NCBI GenBank assembly: GCA_023247255.1
Contig: JAHFGV010000018.1
Coordinates: 1-52,094 of the forward strand
Direction of reading: 5' to 3'
DNA length: 52,094 bases
From: Candidatus Omnitrophota bacterium
GTDB lineage: Bacteria > Omnitrophota > Gorgyraeia > Aquiviventales > Aquiviventaceae
The notes under the pieces were generated by a model that saw only the letters and a program-made list of their open reading frames with translations, ran no database searches and had not been told where the DNA came from. Shown here one piece after another: positions 23,719-31,808 of the stretch. Within the stretch, counting starts at the first letter, position 1. Every line of letters begins with the position of its first letter. The position numbers and the translations under genes were made by a program.

Positions 23719-26107
23719 AAAAACTACGACTGATGTTAAAGTGAAACCTGATTTTGCTATCTTCGCCTTCCTCATTCGTAATAGGAATACCGACGTCCAA
23801 TCGCAGAGGACCGATGGGTGTGGTCACCCGCGCGCCCACACCGGTTCCGGCTTTGAACGACTCGCCGAACTCAGATACCCGACGCCAGACATTGCCGACG
23901 TCCAAAAACACGGAGCCTCGAAGGATGGGCTTGCCCCGGTCGTTGGTCACGAGCGTCGCCACTTCTTCCAGCGAACCCACGAAAATCGCCTCCCCTCCGA
24001 TGGGATCGTTGGAATTGGGATCCAGCGGCCCCACACGGCGTTCACGGAATCCGCGAACGGTCCCGGCGCCGCCACCGAAGAAACGCTCAAAGATCGGCAC
24101 CTCCGAGCTGTCACCATAAGCATCCACCCACCCCGCCTGGACGCGAGATTCAAACACCAGACGCTCCCAATGCGGCAAGTAGTGGCTGGCTACGGTTTGC
24201 AAACGGAAGAAATCACGATCCCCCGCAAAGAAACCACCTGCCATATCCAGATCCGTCCCCAGATAGAATCCCTGCGAAGGATCAAAACGATTGTTCCGTC
24301 GATCCAGGGCTACCGATACACTGCCCATGCTGATGTCGCTACGTCCCTGCTCTGCCAAAAGATCGGCTGAGGCATCCGCAATGATATCGGAGATTTCCGT
24401 CCGAAAAAGCTGATAGCCTAGATTGATCTGCAAAACGTCGTTAAACTCTTTGCCCAGACGCAGACCGCCACCCTGACGTTGCTCCTCAAATGCCAATCCG
24501 AGATTGCGGCTGCGCAATCGCGTGCGGCTATACGCATCGATTCCAAAGGAAAGCGGATGGTCCAAAATCCACGGCTCCGTAAACGAAAGATCAAAGTAAC
24601 GACGCACCGTTCCCGCCTCGATCTTTAACCGAAGATCCTGGCCCGCTCCGGTAAATGTTGGGAAGTTGGTCAGATCAAAATTACGTTGTTCCAACTCCAG
24701 CAGCCCGACCAGCCGATCGACGGAAGAAAAGCCGCCTCCGAAGCTGAAGCTGCCGGTCTTAGCCTCGGTGACGCGCACAATCAGATCTTCCCGATCCGCA
24801 AGGGAGGTGGGTTCTGTCTCCACATTGACTTCCTCGAAATACCCAAGGTTGTAGAGACGATCCACGGATTTACGGATTTTGGCGCCATCAAACGGCTCAC
24901 CGGGATAGATACGCAGCTCGCGGCGAACAACCTTATCTTTCGTCCTCAGATTTCCCCGAACGTCAATGCTATGAACATGCACCAAGGAACCTTCTGTAAT
25001 GTGATAAACCAGATGCACTTTGGGGGGCTGGCCTTCCATGCGCGGATCAGGGCTCACCTCGGCGTGGATGTGTCCTCGATCCCCATAATACTCCTTGATC
25101 GCACGCAGATCTTCCTGAAGCGCCTCGGTATAGTAGATGGAGCCCGGCTTCAACTTCAGTATCTGGAGGATCTCTCTTTCGGGGAAAAGAACCGAACCCT
25201 CCAACGCCACCTGTCCCACGCGGTACTGGTCTGCTTCCTGCACGCTGATGTGGATAATCAGGCCGGCTCCGGATGGATCGCGGTAAATGGCATGGCTCAC
25301 CTGAATGTCCTGATAACCGTGCTTGCGATAGAATGCCCGAACCCGCTCCAGATCTTCTTCAATAACCTGTTGTTGATAAACCCCTGAGTGAATCCAACCC
25401 TTGCGCTTGGTCTTAAGCAGGCTATGGATCTTCCCATCCGAGAAGGATTGATTGCCCTCGACCAGTATCTGCCTGATGCGCATCCGGGGACCTTCGTCAA
25501 TGATCAGAAATAGATTCGCGGTATTAGCCGTCTCATCGACCTGGATGCGACTGATCACCTTGCACTGGGAGAAACCCCGACGTTCATACTCCGCTTGAAT
25601 GCGGTCGATCCCTTCCTTGACATGTGCGGGATTATGGGGGGATCCTACGGTAATTCCAAGCATCGGACGAATCTTTTGCTTGGATAAAGCCCGCATCCCC
25701 TCCAGATCGATCACCAATAGGGTGGGTTTTTCCTTTACCCTAAACACAAGCTTCAGCCCCTCCGGCAGCTTCTCCACCTCGGCTTTCACATCGGTGAAGT
25801 AGCCCAGTGAGAAAATCCTCCGGATGTCCTCACTGACAATAGAATCCTGATAGCTCATGCCGGGTTTGGTCTGCACCTTCGCGAGGATGGTTTCCTTGGC
25901 GATCGTCTTTGTCCCGCCGATCTCGACCCCGATGATGCGTTGGCCCTCCTCGGCCCAGGCCCTTGGTGCCATTAGGCAAACAATCGCTCCAACCACGGCG
26001 ATGCCGATAAACCGGCTTCGCCTGCCCACCCGCGTTGGATGAGGATAATGGACATGGAAATTTCGAATGATGGATTTTGGATTGCGAAACCGCGGCAATG
26101 AAGTCAT
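23717..26107 (-). CDS. bamA: Outer membrane protein assembly factor BamA
   Basis: BamA inserts beta-barrel proteins into the outer membrane. After a signal peptide (VVGAIVCLMAPRAWA-EE) there are five POTRA domains (about the first half; for example IRRIFSLGYFTDVKAEVE and SVDRLYNLGYFEEVNVE) and a C-terminal 16-strand barrel. The barrel contains FFGGGAGTVRGFRERRVGP, the lid-lock VRGF motif, and ends in NISRSF with the terminal Phe. The ATG at 26107 has no visible ribosome binding site, and its first 26 residues come from a 7-nt array. A GTG at 26029 (MGRRSRFIGIAVV) would give a textbook signal peptide. It follows dnaB by 34 bp and precedes skp and the lpx genes. Confidence 0.95.
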   Translation of the reverse strand: MTSLPRFRNPKSIIRNFHVHYPHPTRVGRRSRFIGIAVVGAIVCLMAPRAWAEEGQRIIGVEIGGTKTIAKETILAKVQTKPGMSYQDSIVSEDIRRIFSLGYFTDVKAEVEKLPEGLKLVFRVKEKPTLLVIDLEGMRALSKQKIRPMLGITVGSPHNPAHVKEGIDRIQAEYERRGFSQCKVISRIQVDETANTANLFLIIDEGPRMRIRQILVEGNQSFSDGKIHSLLKTKRKGWIHSGVYQQQVIEEDLERVRAFYRKHGYQDIQVSHAIYRDPSGAGLIIHISVQEADQYRVGQVALEGSVLFPEREILQILKLKPGSIYYTEALQEDLRAIKEYYGDRGHIHAEVSPDPRMEGQPPKVHLVYHITEGSLVHVHSIDVRGNLRTKDKVVRRELRIYPGEPFDGAKIRKSVDRLYNLGYFEEVNVETEPTSLADREDLIVRVTEAKTGSFSFGGGFSSVDRLVGLLELEQRNFDLTNFPTFTGAGQDLRLKIEAGTVRRYFDLSFTEPWILDHPLSFGIDAYSRTRLRSRNLGLAFEEQRQGGGLRLGKEFNDVLQINLGYQLFRTEISDIIADASADLLAEQGRSDISMGSVSVALDRRNNRFDPSQGFYLGTDLDMAGGFFAGDRDFFRLQTVASHYLPHWERLVFESRVQAGWVDAYGDSSEVPIFERFFGGGAGTVRGFRERRVGPLDPNSNDPIGGEAIFVGSLEEVATLVTNDRGKPILRGSVFLDVGNVWRRVSEFGESFKAGTGVGARVTTPIGPLRLDVGIPITNEEGEDSKIRFHFNISRSF
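26043..26092. repeat. 7-nt array in the bamA leader
   Basis: Units GGATAAT, GGACATG, (an 8-nt GAAATTTC), GAATGAT, GGATTTT, GGATTGC and GAAACCG follow each other on the plus strand. They encode the odd N-terminal leader (RNPKSIIRNFHVHYPHP) in front of the BamA signal peptide. Confidence 0.6.
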
Positions 26108-26141
26108 AAGATTTTCGTCAATCCGCGGTCGACAATTTCTA

Positions 26142-27485
26142 TCATACGTGGGCCAGCATCTCGAAGCGCGTGTATTCCTTAATGAAGGCAAGCTTGACCG
26201 TACCCGTCGGTCCATTGCGTTGCTTGGCGATAATCACTTCCGCAACACCGCGATTCTCCTCAGTGGGGTTATAGTACTCTTCGCGAAAGAGCATCAAAAC
26301 CACATCGGCGTCTTGCTCAATCGCTCCCGATTCGCGCAAATCCGACAGCCGTGGGCGGAAGGACTCCCGACGCTCCGGGGCCCGTGAGAGTTGGCTGACC
26401 GCAATGACAGGAATATCGAGCTCCCGGGCTAACGCTTTCAGGCTTCGAGAAATCACAGAGATCTCCTGCTGCCGGTTTTCTGTGACGGCCGATTCGTCCA
26501 TCAGTTGAAGGTAGTCCAAAACCACCAGATGGATGTCGTGTCTGCTTTTCAGCCGACGGGCCTTGGCGCGCAGCTCTAGTATCGAAAGGGAAGGCGAGTC
26601 ATCGATGAAAATCGGAGCTTCGGAGAGCTTGCCGGCCGCTTTAGTCAACGTGGGCCATTCACTGCTGGACAACATTCCAGAACGGACATTATGGGCATTG
26701 ATGCGCCCGTACGAACACAAAAGCCGCTGGGCCAGATGCTCCTTGGACATCTCCAGGCTGAACAGCGCAACCCCCATCTTCTGCGCCAAAGCCACATGCT
26801 CGGCGACACACAAGGAGAAAGAGCTTTTTCCCATCGCTGGACGGCCAGCCACCACAATCAGATCCGCCGGCTGCAATCCTGCCAGCTGCTGATCCAACTC
26901 GACAAAGCCGGTGGGAAGCCCGGTAATCATGCCCTTACGTTGATAGAGCTGATCAATCAACTCAATGGACTGTTTTACAATCTCTTTCATCGCCACCGCA
27001 TCGCGTTTTACCTTCTTGGAGGCAATATCAAAGATGAGAGATTCCGCTCGATCGAGCAAAAGATCCGGCTCGGTCATTCCCTCATAGGATTCGGTGGCGA
27101 TCTGGGTTGCGGCGCGAATCAGATGGCGGAGAATCGCTTTCTGTTTGACAATCCGACAGTAGTGCTCCACATTGGCCGCTGTCGGCACAATGCGGGTGAG
27201 CATCGCCAGATAACTGGCCCCGCCCACTTTCTCAAGCAACTGGCGCTTGGAAAGCTCATCGGTCACAGTCACAAGATCCACGGGGATGTTGTTTCGGTAA
27301 AGGGTGAGCAAAACGGAGAATATCTGCTGGTGGGCTTCGGCGTAGAAGGCCGCTTCCTCTAACAGTTCGGCGGCGTGCACAATCGCTTCGCCTTCAAGGA
27401 GCATCGATCCTAGGACCGCCTGCTCCGCATCCAGATTCTGCGGTGGCAGCCGCTCAATAGTCATCAGATCGGAAAGGCCAGGCAT
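26142..27485 (-). CDS. dnaB: Replicative DNA helicase DnaB
   Basis: The protein has about 447 residues. The N-terminal DnaB domain (LPPQNLDAEQAVLGSML) is followed by the RecA-like helicase domain with Walker A GRPAMGKSSF, the Walker B region VVLDYLQLM, and VSQLSRAPERR and LRESGAIEQDADVV, the DnaB/RecA-core signatures. It unwinds DNA at the replication fork. No intein is present. I used ATG 27485 (MPGLSDLMTIERL); ATG 27464 (MTIERLPPQN) is equally likely. The frame stays open upstream only because it runs through the MITE at 27506-27656. It lies downstream of rplI, the usual neighbour. Confidence 0.95.
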   Translation of the reverse strand: MPGLSDLMTIERLPPQNLDAEQAVLGSMLLEGEAIVHAAELLEEAAFYAEAHQQIFSVLLTLYRNNIPVDLVTVTDELSKRQLLEKVGGASYLAMLTRIVPTAANVEHYCRIVKQKAILRHLIRAATQIATESYEGMTEPDLLLDRAESLIFDIASKKVKRDAVAMKEIVKQSIELIDQLYQRKGMITGLPTGFVELDQQLAGLQPADLIVVAGRPAMGKSSFSLCVAEHVALAQKMGVALFSLEMSKEHLAQRLLCSYGRINAHNVRSGMLSSSEWPTLTKAAGKLSEAPIFIDDSPSLSILELRAKARRLKSRHDIHLVVLDYLQLMDESAVTENRQQEISVISRSLKALARELDIPVIAVSQLSRAPERRESFRPRLSDLRESGAIEQDADVVLMLFREEYYNPTEENRGVAEVIIAKQRNGPTGTVKLAFIKEYTRFEMLAHV

Positions 27486-27505
27486 ATTAGAGCAGATGAG
27501 GGGTG

Positions 27506-27656
27506 CTAGCAGACTGCTGAAAAATGCCAGTCGGTTCAGGGTTCGGGGTTCTGGGCTGGGGGCCAGGACCCGTCTCACCGACGAGCGGTGGTGTATTTAC
27601 CCCGAACCCTGAACCCTCAACCCAGAACCACGAAGGGTTTTTCCGCAACCTGCTAG
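27506..27656. mobile_element. MITE-like element, copy 2 (151 bp)
   Basis: This is the inverse-orientation partner of 17279-17422. Terminal inverted repeats are at 27506-27524 and 27638-27656 (CTAG ends). Left-arm heptamers are GGTTCAG, GGTTCGG, GGTTCTG and GGCTGGG (27533-27560). Right-arm heptamers are CCCCGAA, CCCTGAA, CCCTCAA, CCCAGAA and CCACGAA (27600-27634). It ends about 20 bp before the dnaB start. Confidence 0.85.
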
Positions 27657-27750
27657 TGCTCCATCCAGATTGAAATGACGGGTTGCCGATACTAAAGCAG
27701 GCTATGAATTGCAGCGGACTATCCATCAGTTCGATGTAGACGGAGCACTT

Positions 27751-27832
27751 GGTGTGAGGTGTGAATCGGGGACGACTGGATAAGTGTCGGGGGATAGGCG
27801 TGTTGTCCTTTTCACCGCGCACCTCTCACCTA
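27751..27832. repeat. Two inverted 7-nt arms, GGTGTGA / TCACCNN
   Basis: The left arm has two GGTGTGA units (27751-27764). The right arm has TCACCGC, GCACCTC and TCACCTA (27812-27832), ending 2 bp before the rplI stop codon. The arms are complementary and could form a hairpin after rplI. Between 27657 and 27751 nothing is recognised. Confidence 0.55.
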
Positions 27833-27834
27833 CA

Positions 27835-28278
27835 TTACGCCTTCACTACCCAGAGTTTTAGGGTTGCCGTCACTTCGGGATGAACGCGAACCGGAATATC
27901 GTAGATACCCAGCGTTTTGATCGGCTCATCCAGATGGACGGCTGTTTTTTCAAGCTCGATGCCTTCGCGTTTGAGCGTTTCAATCACATCGTGAGAAGTA
28001 ATCGCGCCAAACGGTTTGTCAGCCTCCCCGAGGCTCAGCTTTAAGGTAAGGGAGCGGCCCTCTAGCCGTCGCTTGAGGTTTTCCGCTTGCATCTTCACGC
28101 GCATGAGTTTGCGCGCACGCTGGCGCTTGATCTCTTCCATTTGTCGTACCCGCTCAGGACTCGCGGGTACCGCCAGGGCTCGTGGCAACAAGTAGTTGCG
28201 GGCAAATCCCGGACTCACACGAACCACGGCACCCTCTTGACCTAACCGTTCAACCTCTTTAAGAAGGACTACTTCCAT
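27835..28278 (-). CDS. rplI: 50S ribosomal protein bL9
   Basis: bL9 (147 residues) is an elongated two-domain protein at the base of the L1 stalk. The N-terminal domain reads MEVVLLKEVERLGQEGAVVRVSPGFARNYLLPRALA, the family signature. A long connecting helix (about 45-75) and the C-terminal RNA-binding domain (GAITSHDVIETLKREG) follow. It lies in the rpsF-ssb-rpsR-rplI-dnaB order that is widespread in bacteria, but it is separated from rpsR by an inserted hairpin element. Confidence 0.97.
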   Translation of the reverse strand: MEVVLLKEVERLGQEGAVVRVSPGFARNYLLPRALAVPASPERVRQMEEIKRQRARKLMRVKMQAENLKRRLEGRSLTLKLSLGEADKPFGAITSHDVIETLKREGIELEKTAVHLDEPIKTLGIYDIPVRVHPEVTATLKLWVVKA

Positions 28279-28306
28279 AGAAACGCTCCTCGATCAGAAG
28301 TCCCAC

Positions 28307-28393
28307 GGAAAAATCAGTACCGGTTCTCATTTTTCCCTGTTCTTATTTTTCTTGGCAGCAAAATCAAAAAAGAGAACCGGCGCTGATTTTTCC
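28307..28393. repeat. Long imperfect hairpin between rpsR and rplI
   Basis: The arms GGAAAAATCAG and CTGATTTTTCC (28307-28317, 28383-28393) continue inward with CCGGTTCTC and GAGAACCGG. The inner GGTTCT/AGAACC core is also seen at 34216 and 34276 (AGAACCGTC) near the orphan RHS gene. It resembles REP-type sequences bounded by GGTTCT boxes. Confidence 0.65.
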
Positions 28394-28425
28394 CGATGTG
28401 ATTCGCAAGCTCGATCCCCCTGACG

Positions 28426-28680
28426 TCAAACCGAAACGTAAGGAATGAAGGACATGAACCGCGCGCGTTTGACGGCACGCACCAACAAGCGTTGATGCCG
28501 AGCGCAGTTTCCTGTCAGCCGGGAGGGCAGGATCTTGCCGCGGTCCGTCACGTAACGTCCGATTCGCTCAAGATCCCTATAGTCAATCCGCTCGGCGTCA
28601 TCGCTGCAAAACCGACAGGCCTTCTTGATGAATGGACGCCGAATCACCACCATACCTTTCACTACGCGTTTCTTCTCCAT
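28426..28680 (-). CDS. rpsR: 30S ribosomal protein bS18
   Basis: This 84-residue protein of the small-subunit platform pairs with bS6. CRFC at about 22-25 is one half of a zinc site and an extra Cys lies in GNCARHQR. The core signature IDYRDLERIGRYVTDRGKILPSR is fully conserved. Both sides are occupied by repeat elements (28307-28393 and 28742-28886), so the usual tight spacing to ssb and rplI is lost. Confidence 0.97.
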   Translation of the reverse strand: MEKKRVVKGMVVIRRPFIKKACRFCSDDAERIDYRDLERIGRYVTDRGKILPSRLTGNCARHQRLLVRAVKRARFMSFIPYVSV

Positions 28681-28741
28681 GTAGCAATCTCTCGTTTAGT
28701 AGGCCACGGAAAAAAACCCCGCTTGCTTAAAGCTCATGATC

Positions 28742-28886
28742 GGGGGCAAGGGGCACGAGACAGGGGGTGAGGGAGTCAAGACTAGGGGCAAGGGGCGTGG
28801 GGCACGGGAATTGAGCTTGTAATCTGTTTTCCCACGCCCCACGTCTCCCATCCCTGTCTTTAATTCCATTGCCCCGTCCCCATACT
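28742..28886. repeat. Large G-rich/C-rich 7-nt array with two inverted arms
   Basis: Ten in-phase heptamers rich in GGGG run from 28742 to 28811 (for example AGGGGCA, AGGGGCG, TGGGGCA). After a short spacer, eight C-rich heptamers run from 28831 to 28886 (CCCACGC, CCCACGT, CTCCCAT, CCCTGTC and so on). The two arms are complementary. The same G-rich units appear in frame inside the RHS genes. The remaining gap up to ssb (28887-28954) holds nothing else. Confidence 0.8.
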
Positions 28887-28954
28887 CATATTTTCAGGAA
28901 AGACGAGTTCTCCAGCATCCGGTTACAGCACCAGGGAGCGTTGTCCCAAAAGGG

Positions 28955-29410
28955 TCAAAAAGGCACTTCAACGTCGGGACTGCTGGCAGTTTCCGGATCT
29001 TCAGCTGGCAGATTTTCTGAACGGCTGGAGGATACCTCATCGACCAGGGGTTCTTCGCGAGCAGTCGCTTGCGAGGCTCCCGGGGGAGGCCCCAAAAACT
29101 GAATGCGATCCGCGCGCACCTCCATAGTGGATTTGGTTTTTCCTTCCGACTCCCAACTCCGATAAATCAAACGGCCTTCCACAAAGATAGGGCGCCCTTT
29201 TTTGAGGTATTGGTTGCAAACTTCCGCCTGCTTGCTCCACACCACAATCGTCACAAAACAGGTTTCATCTTTTTTCTGGCCTGCCTGGTCCTTGAAAGAA
29301 GAATTCACCGCCAGTCTCAGATTAGCCACCGGTGTTCCGCTCGGGGTGTAGCGCAACTCAGGATCGCGCGTCAAGTTGCCGATCAATAACACACGATTGA
29401 GACTCACCAT
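28955..29410 (-). CDS. ssb: Single-stranded DNA-binding protein
   Basis: The 151-residue SSB has an OB fold (about 1-108: NRVLLIGNLTRDPELRYTPSGTPVANLRLAVN, FVTIVVWSKQAEVCNQYLKKGRPIFVEGRL), a flexible acidic linker, and the C-terminal acidic tip DVEVPF, which replaces the usual DDDIPF that recruits partner proteins. It lies between rpsF and rpsR as in most bacteria. Confidence 0.96.
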   Translation of the reverse strand: MVSLNRVLLIGNLTRDPELRYTPSGTPVANLRLAVNSSFKDQAGQKKDETCFVTIVVWSKQAEVCNQYLKKGRPIFVEGRLIYRSWESEGKTKSTMEVRADRIQFLGPPPGASQATAREEPLVDEVSSSRSENLPAEDPETASSPDVEVPF

Positions 29411-29457
29411 GACCGCTCATCTCCTTTCAGTGAGGTGCCGAGCTTTTACAAAAATAG

Positions 29458-29901
29458 TCACTGACTCGAAGGCTTTTCGTAGAATGGGGCAACCGAAGAA
29501 GCCCCGCGTGCCTCGGATGCTGTCGGCACTGTTGAAGAAACACGGGGTACCGCCATTGCTTTCCTTAAGGGGCGTCGCTCGCCAGATGCAGCAGAGGCGC
29601 CTGCGAGTTGCTCATCTTCACTGAGAATCAGAAATCGCAGGATCGATTCCTCAAGATGCAGAAGTCGTTTAAGCTCAACAATGCAATCGGTTTGAGCCGT
29701 AAACCGGACAAGGTGATAGTGTCCTTCCTGCTGTCGCGCAATCCGAAAGGCCAGCCGACGACGACCGATAGTCTGGGTCTGTTCAATCTTTCCGCCGAGT
29801 TTCTTGATCGGCTCTTCAAGACGCGAAACCGACTTGAGCATATCCTGATCGGTACCGACGGCCTTCAAGATAAAAAGGGCTTCGTAATGTCGTTGTCTCA
29901 T
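29458..29901 (-). CDS. rpsF: 30S ribosomal protein bS6
   Basis: This 147-residue protein has the bS6 ferredoxin-like fold in the first 95 residues (YEALFILKA, LGGKIEQTQTIGRRRLAFRIARQQEGHYHLVRF, EESILRFLIL). A C-terminal tail of about 45 residues rich in Ser, Ala and Arg follows, longer than in E. coli before modification. Its start overlaps the pth stop by 4 bp. Confidence 0.95.
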   Translation of the reverse strand: MRQRHYEALFILKAVGTDQDMLKSVSRLEEPIKKLGGKIEQTQTIGRRRLAFRIARQQEGHYHLVRFTAQTDCIVELKRLLHLEESILRFLILSEDEQLAGASAASGERRPLRKAMAVPRVSSTVPTASEARGASSVAPFYEKPSSQ

Positions 29902-30485
29902 TCTACCTGTGGGGCGTTGTTGTAGCGGTCCATGGCCACACGAATGCCGTCCTTGACCCAGGTCTCACAGGCGTCCGCCGCCCGTTCAATAACCTGTCGC
30001 ACCCGTGCCTGTTCCGAATCCTGAAACGGTTCCAGAACGAAACCGACTAGATCGTGAGGAAGATTTTCTGTCCCAATTCCCACGCGCAGCCGGGCCACCT
30101 GTTGGGTTTGCAAAGCGTCCAAACAGTCTTGCATCCCGTGATGACCCCCGCTGCTGCCTTGGGCGCGCAATCGAAGTCTTCCTAAAGGGAGATTGACGTC
30201 GTCATACACCAAAAGCAGATCTTGCGGATTCGCTTGTACAACATGCAAGATTTTACCAGATTCATTCATCATGACGAGAGGAATTAATAAGCGAACGGCT
30301 CCCTTCGCTTCTTGGCTGTAATCTCCATAGCTGCCCACTCGCTGATGCGTCTGGGAATCGAGGATACTGCAGGCTATGGAAAGGCCGCGGCGTCTTGCCA
30401 GCTCTTCAATGACGCGCACGCCGATATTGTGTCGTGTGTCTTGATAGCGCTGGCCCGGATTGCCCAATCCCAAGATGGTCTTCAC
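29898..30485 (-). CDS. pth: Peptidyl-tRNA hydrolase
   Basis: Pth (195 residues) releases tRNA from peptidyl-tRNA dropped by ribosomes. Conserved elements are GLGNPGQRYQDTRHNIG (with the catalytic His), LLIPLVMMNESGK (the conserved Asn), LLVYDDVNLPLGRLRLRAQGSSGGHHGM and VARLRVGIG. It overlaps rplY upstream and rpsF downstream by 4 bp each, so the three are translationally coupled. Confidence 0.96.
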   Translation of the reverse strand: MKTILGLGNPGQRYQDTRHNIGVRVIEELARRRGLSIACSILDSQTHQRVGSYGDYSQEAKGAVRLLIPLVMMNESGKILHVVQANPQDLLLVYDDVNLPLGRLRLRAQGSSGGHHGMQDCLDALQTQQVARLRVGIGTENLPHDLVGFVLEPFQDSEQARVRQVIERAADACETWVKDGIRVAMDRYNNAPQVE

Positions 30486-31219
30486 TTCTCCTTCTTGGTT
30501 TCCTTAGAAGATTCCTTAGCTTCTGTCGCAGCGGCCTTGGCCCCTTCAGCAGGAGCGCCTGGTGCTTCTTCTTTCTTCTCACGAATCACCTCAGGCTCCG
30601 TCACCGCTGGTGCTACTTCCTCGACCTTCTCTTGCTTCGGTTGTTGTACCGAGGCGATGACGCCCGTGGCATCCGTGGTGATCTTCGCATGGTAAACAGC
30701 CGGAAGATCCGACACATGAAGCGTCTGGCCGATGTTCAGGGCGCTGATATCCACCTCGACATGCGCAGGGATTTCTGTGGGAAGACACTCCACTTCCACT
30801 TCACGCAAGAATTGCTCCAGAATGCCTCCCTCCTGCTTGACTCCTACGGCCTCTCCCTTGAGAACCACGGGAACTTTCACCCGAATGCGCTCTGTCAGGG
30901 TAATGGCCTGGAAGTCAACGTGCAGAATGTGGCCATCGATAGGATCGTACTGGAGGGCTTTAACCAAAGCAGGCGTTTTCAATGACGTGTCCCCTTGAAT
31001 ATCCAAATGAACCAAGGGATGCTCACCCCCTTTGGCGTGGAGCAGATTCATCAAGGCTTTATGCTCAACGCGAATCGGTATGGGTTTTGTAGCCTTTCCA
31101 TAAACGATACACGGAATGACTCCTTCCTCGCGCAAGCGTTTGGTCGAGCGCGTTCCAACCGTTGAGCGCCTCTGGGCCATCAACTCAAGTTGTCCTTGTC
31201 TCTGCTTCGTCACCATCAT
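30482..31219 (-). CDS. rplY: 50S ribosomal protein bL25, Ctc form
   Basis: This 245-residue bL25/TL5-type protein binds 5S rRNA. The N-terminal L25 domain (LELMAQRRSTVGTRSTKRLREEGVIPCIVYG) is followed by the Ctc beta-barrel domain (ITLTERIRVKVPVVLKGEAVGVKQEGGILEQFLREVEVECLPTEIP) and a charged Glu/Lys/Ala tail of about 60 residues. The ATG at 31219 overlaps the stop codon of an RHS fragment (ATGA). The natural upstream gene, prs, lies 11 kb away behind the RHS island, so rplY now depends on transcription through the island or on a promoter that I cannot identify. Confidence 0.95.
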   Translation of the reverse strand: MMVTKQRQGQLELMAQRRSTVGTRSTKRLREEGVIPCIVYGKATKPIPIRVEHKALMNLLHAKGGEHPLVHLDIQGDTSLKTPALVKALQYDPIDGHILHVDFQAITLTERIRVKVPVVLKGEAVGVKQEGGILEQFLREVEVECLPTEIPAHVEVDISALNIGQTLHVSDLPAVYHAKITTDATGVIASVQQPKQEKVEEVAPAVTEPEVIREKKEEAPGAPAEGAKAAATEAKESSKETKKEK

Positions 31220-31554
31220 CCTAATCCGTCGTAGCGATAGGTGGCCTCTATGTGCTGTGTGCTATCTGCCATGTGCTGAATCTTAATGAGCTGATTCTCA
31301 ACGTCATACGTGTACTGGGTCTGCGCGTTGTCGAGTTTGCGCGTTCGTAAAATCAAATTCCCATTCGAATCGTAAGCATACGTGAACGCATCATCCTCAA
31401 GCAAACGGTTGGCGTCGTCATAAGCGTAGCTCGTCGAAAGATGCGACGTCAGCCGATTGCCGATGGAGTCGTAGCTGAAACGATTCTGAGTGCTTTCCCA
31501 CATATCCGTATTGATTACATTACTCATTCTATTTGAATAGGTTGCGTAATACAT
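31216..31554 (-). pseudogene. RHS core fragment adjoining rplY
   Basis: There are 112 codons of YD-repeat sequence, including NRFSYDSIGNRL, STSYAYDDANRLLEDDAFTYAYDSNGN and ending TYRYDGLG. They copy a part of the large RHS protein (35305-42213) and break off exactly at the rplY start codon. The fragment begins TAG-ATG directly after the zinc-finger gene. It may be translated, but it cannot make a working RHS protein. Confidence 0.8.
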
Positions 31555-31557
31555 CTA

Positions 31558-31803
31558 CTAAGCCTTGGCGTATTGTGCTAGGGGAACTCGAATCTGAGTC
31601 TTGAACAGCTTTTTATGCTTCAAGAGATCCTCAATGTTCTTGAGCACCTGGGCTTCATAGTAGCGCTCTCCACACTGCTCGCACACACCCGTAGGAACCT
31701 TGTCAACAAGAGCAATCAGCCGATTTCCCCACCAACAGGGTTTCTGAACACGCCTCATCGTCACGCGACCGCCACAATACGAACAGTCATCAAACGCATG
31801 CAT
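31558..31803 (-). CDS. YgiT-type zinc-finger protein (probable antitoxin)
   Basis: This 81-residue protein has two CxxC pairs (Cys7/Cys10 and Cys41/Cys44), the MqsA/YgiT N-terminal zinc-finger pattern, with GVCEQCGERYYEAQVLKNIEDLL typical of the short YgiT-type family. A helical C-terminal end follows, with no full HTH domain. ATG at 31803 has GGGGGTGAG in front and lies 5 bp after the DUF4258 gene. These two families commonly occur as a pair, so this is the likely antitoxin of the adjacent gene. An earlier in-frame start would lie inside that gene. Confidence 0.85.
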   Translation of the reverse strand: MHAFDDCSYCGGRVTMRRVQKPCWWGNRLIALVDKVPTGVCEQCGERYYEAQVLKNIEDLLKHKKLFKTQIRVPLAQYAKA

Positions 31804-31808
31804 CGATC

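Noticed and set aside
27486-27578. A longer N-terminus for DnaB
   Set aside because: It is the translation of the MITE at 27506-27656; the family start is MTIERLPPQN or slightly before.
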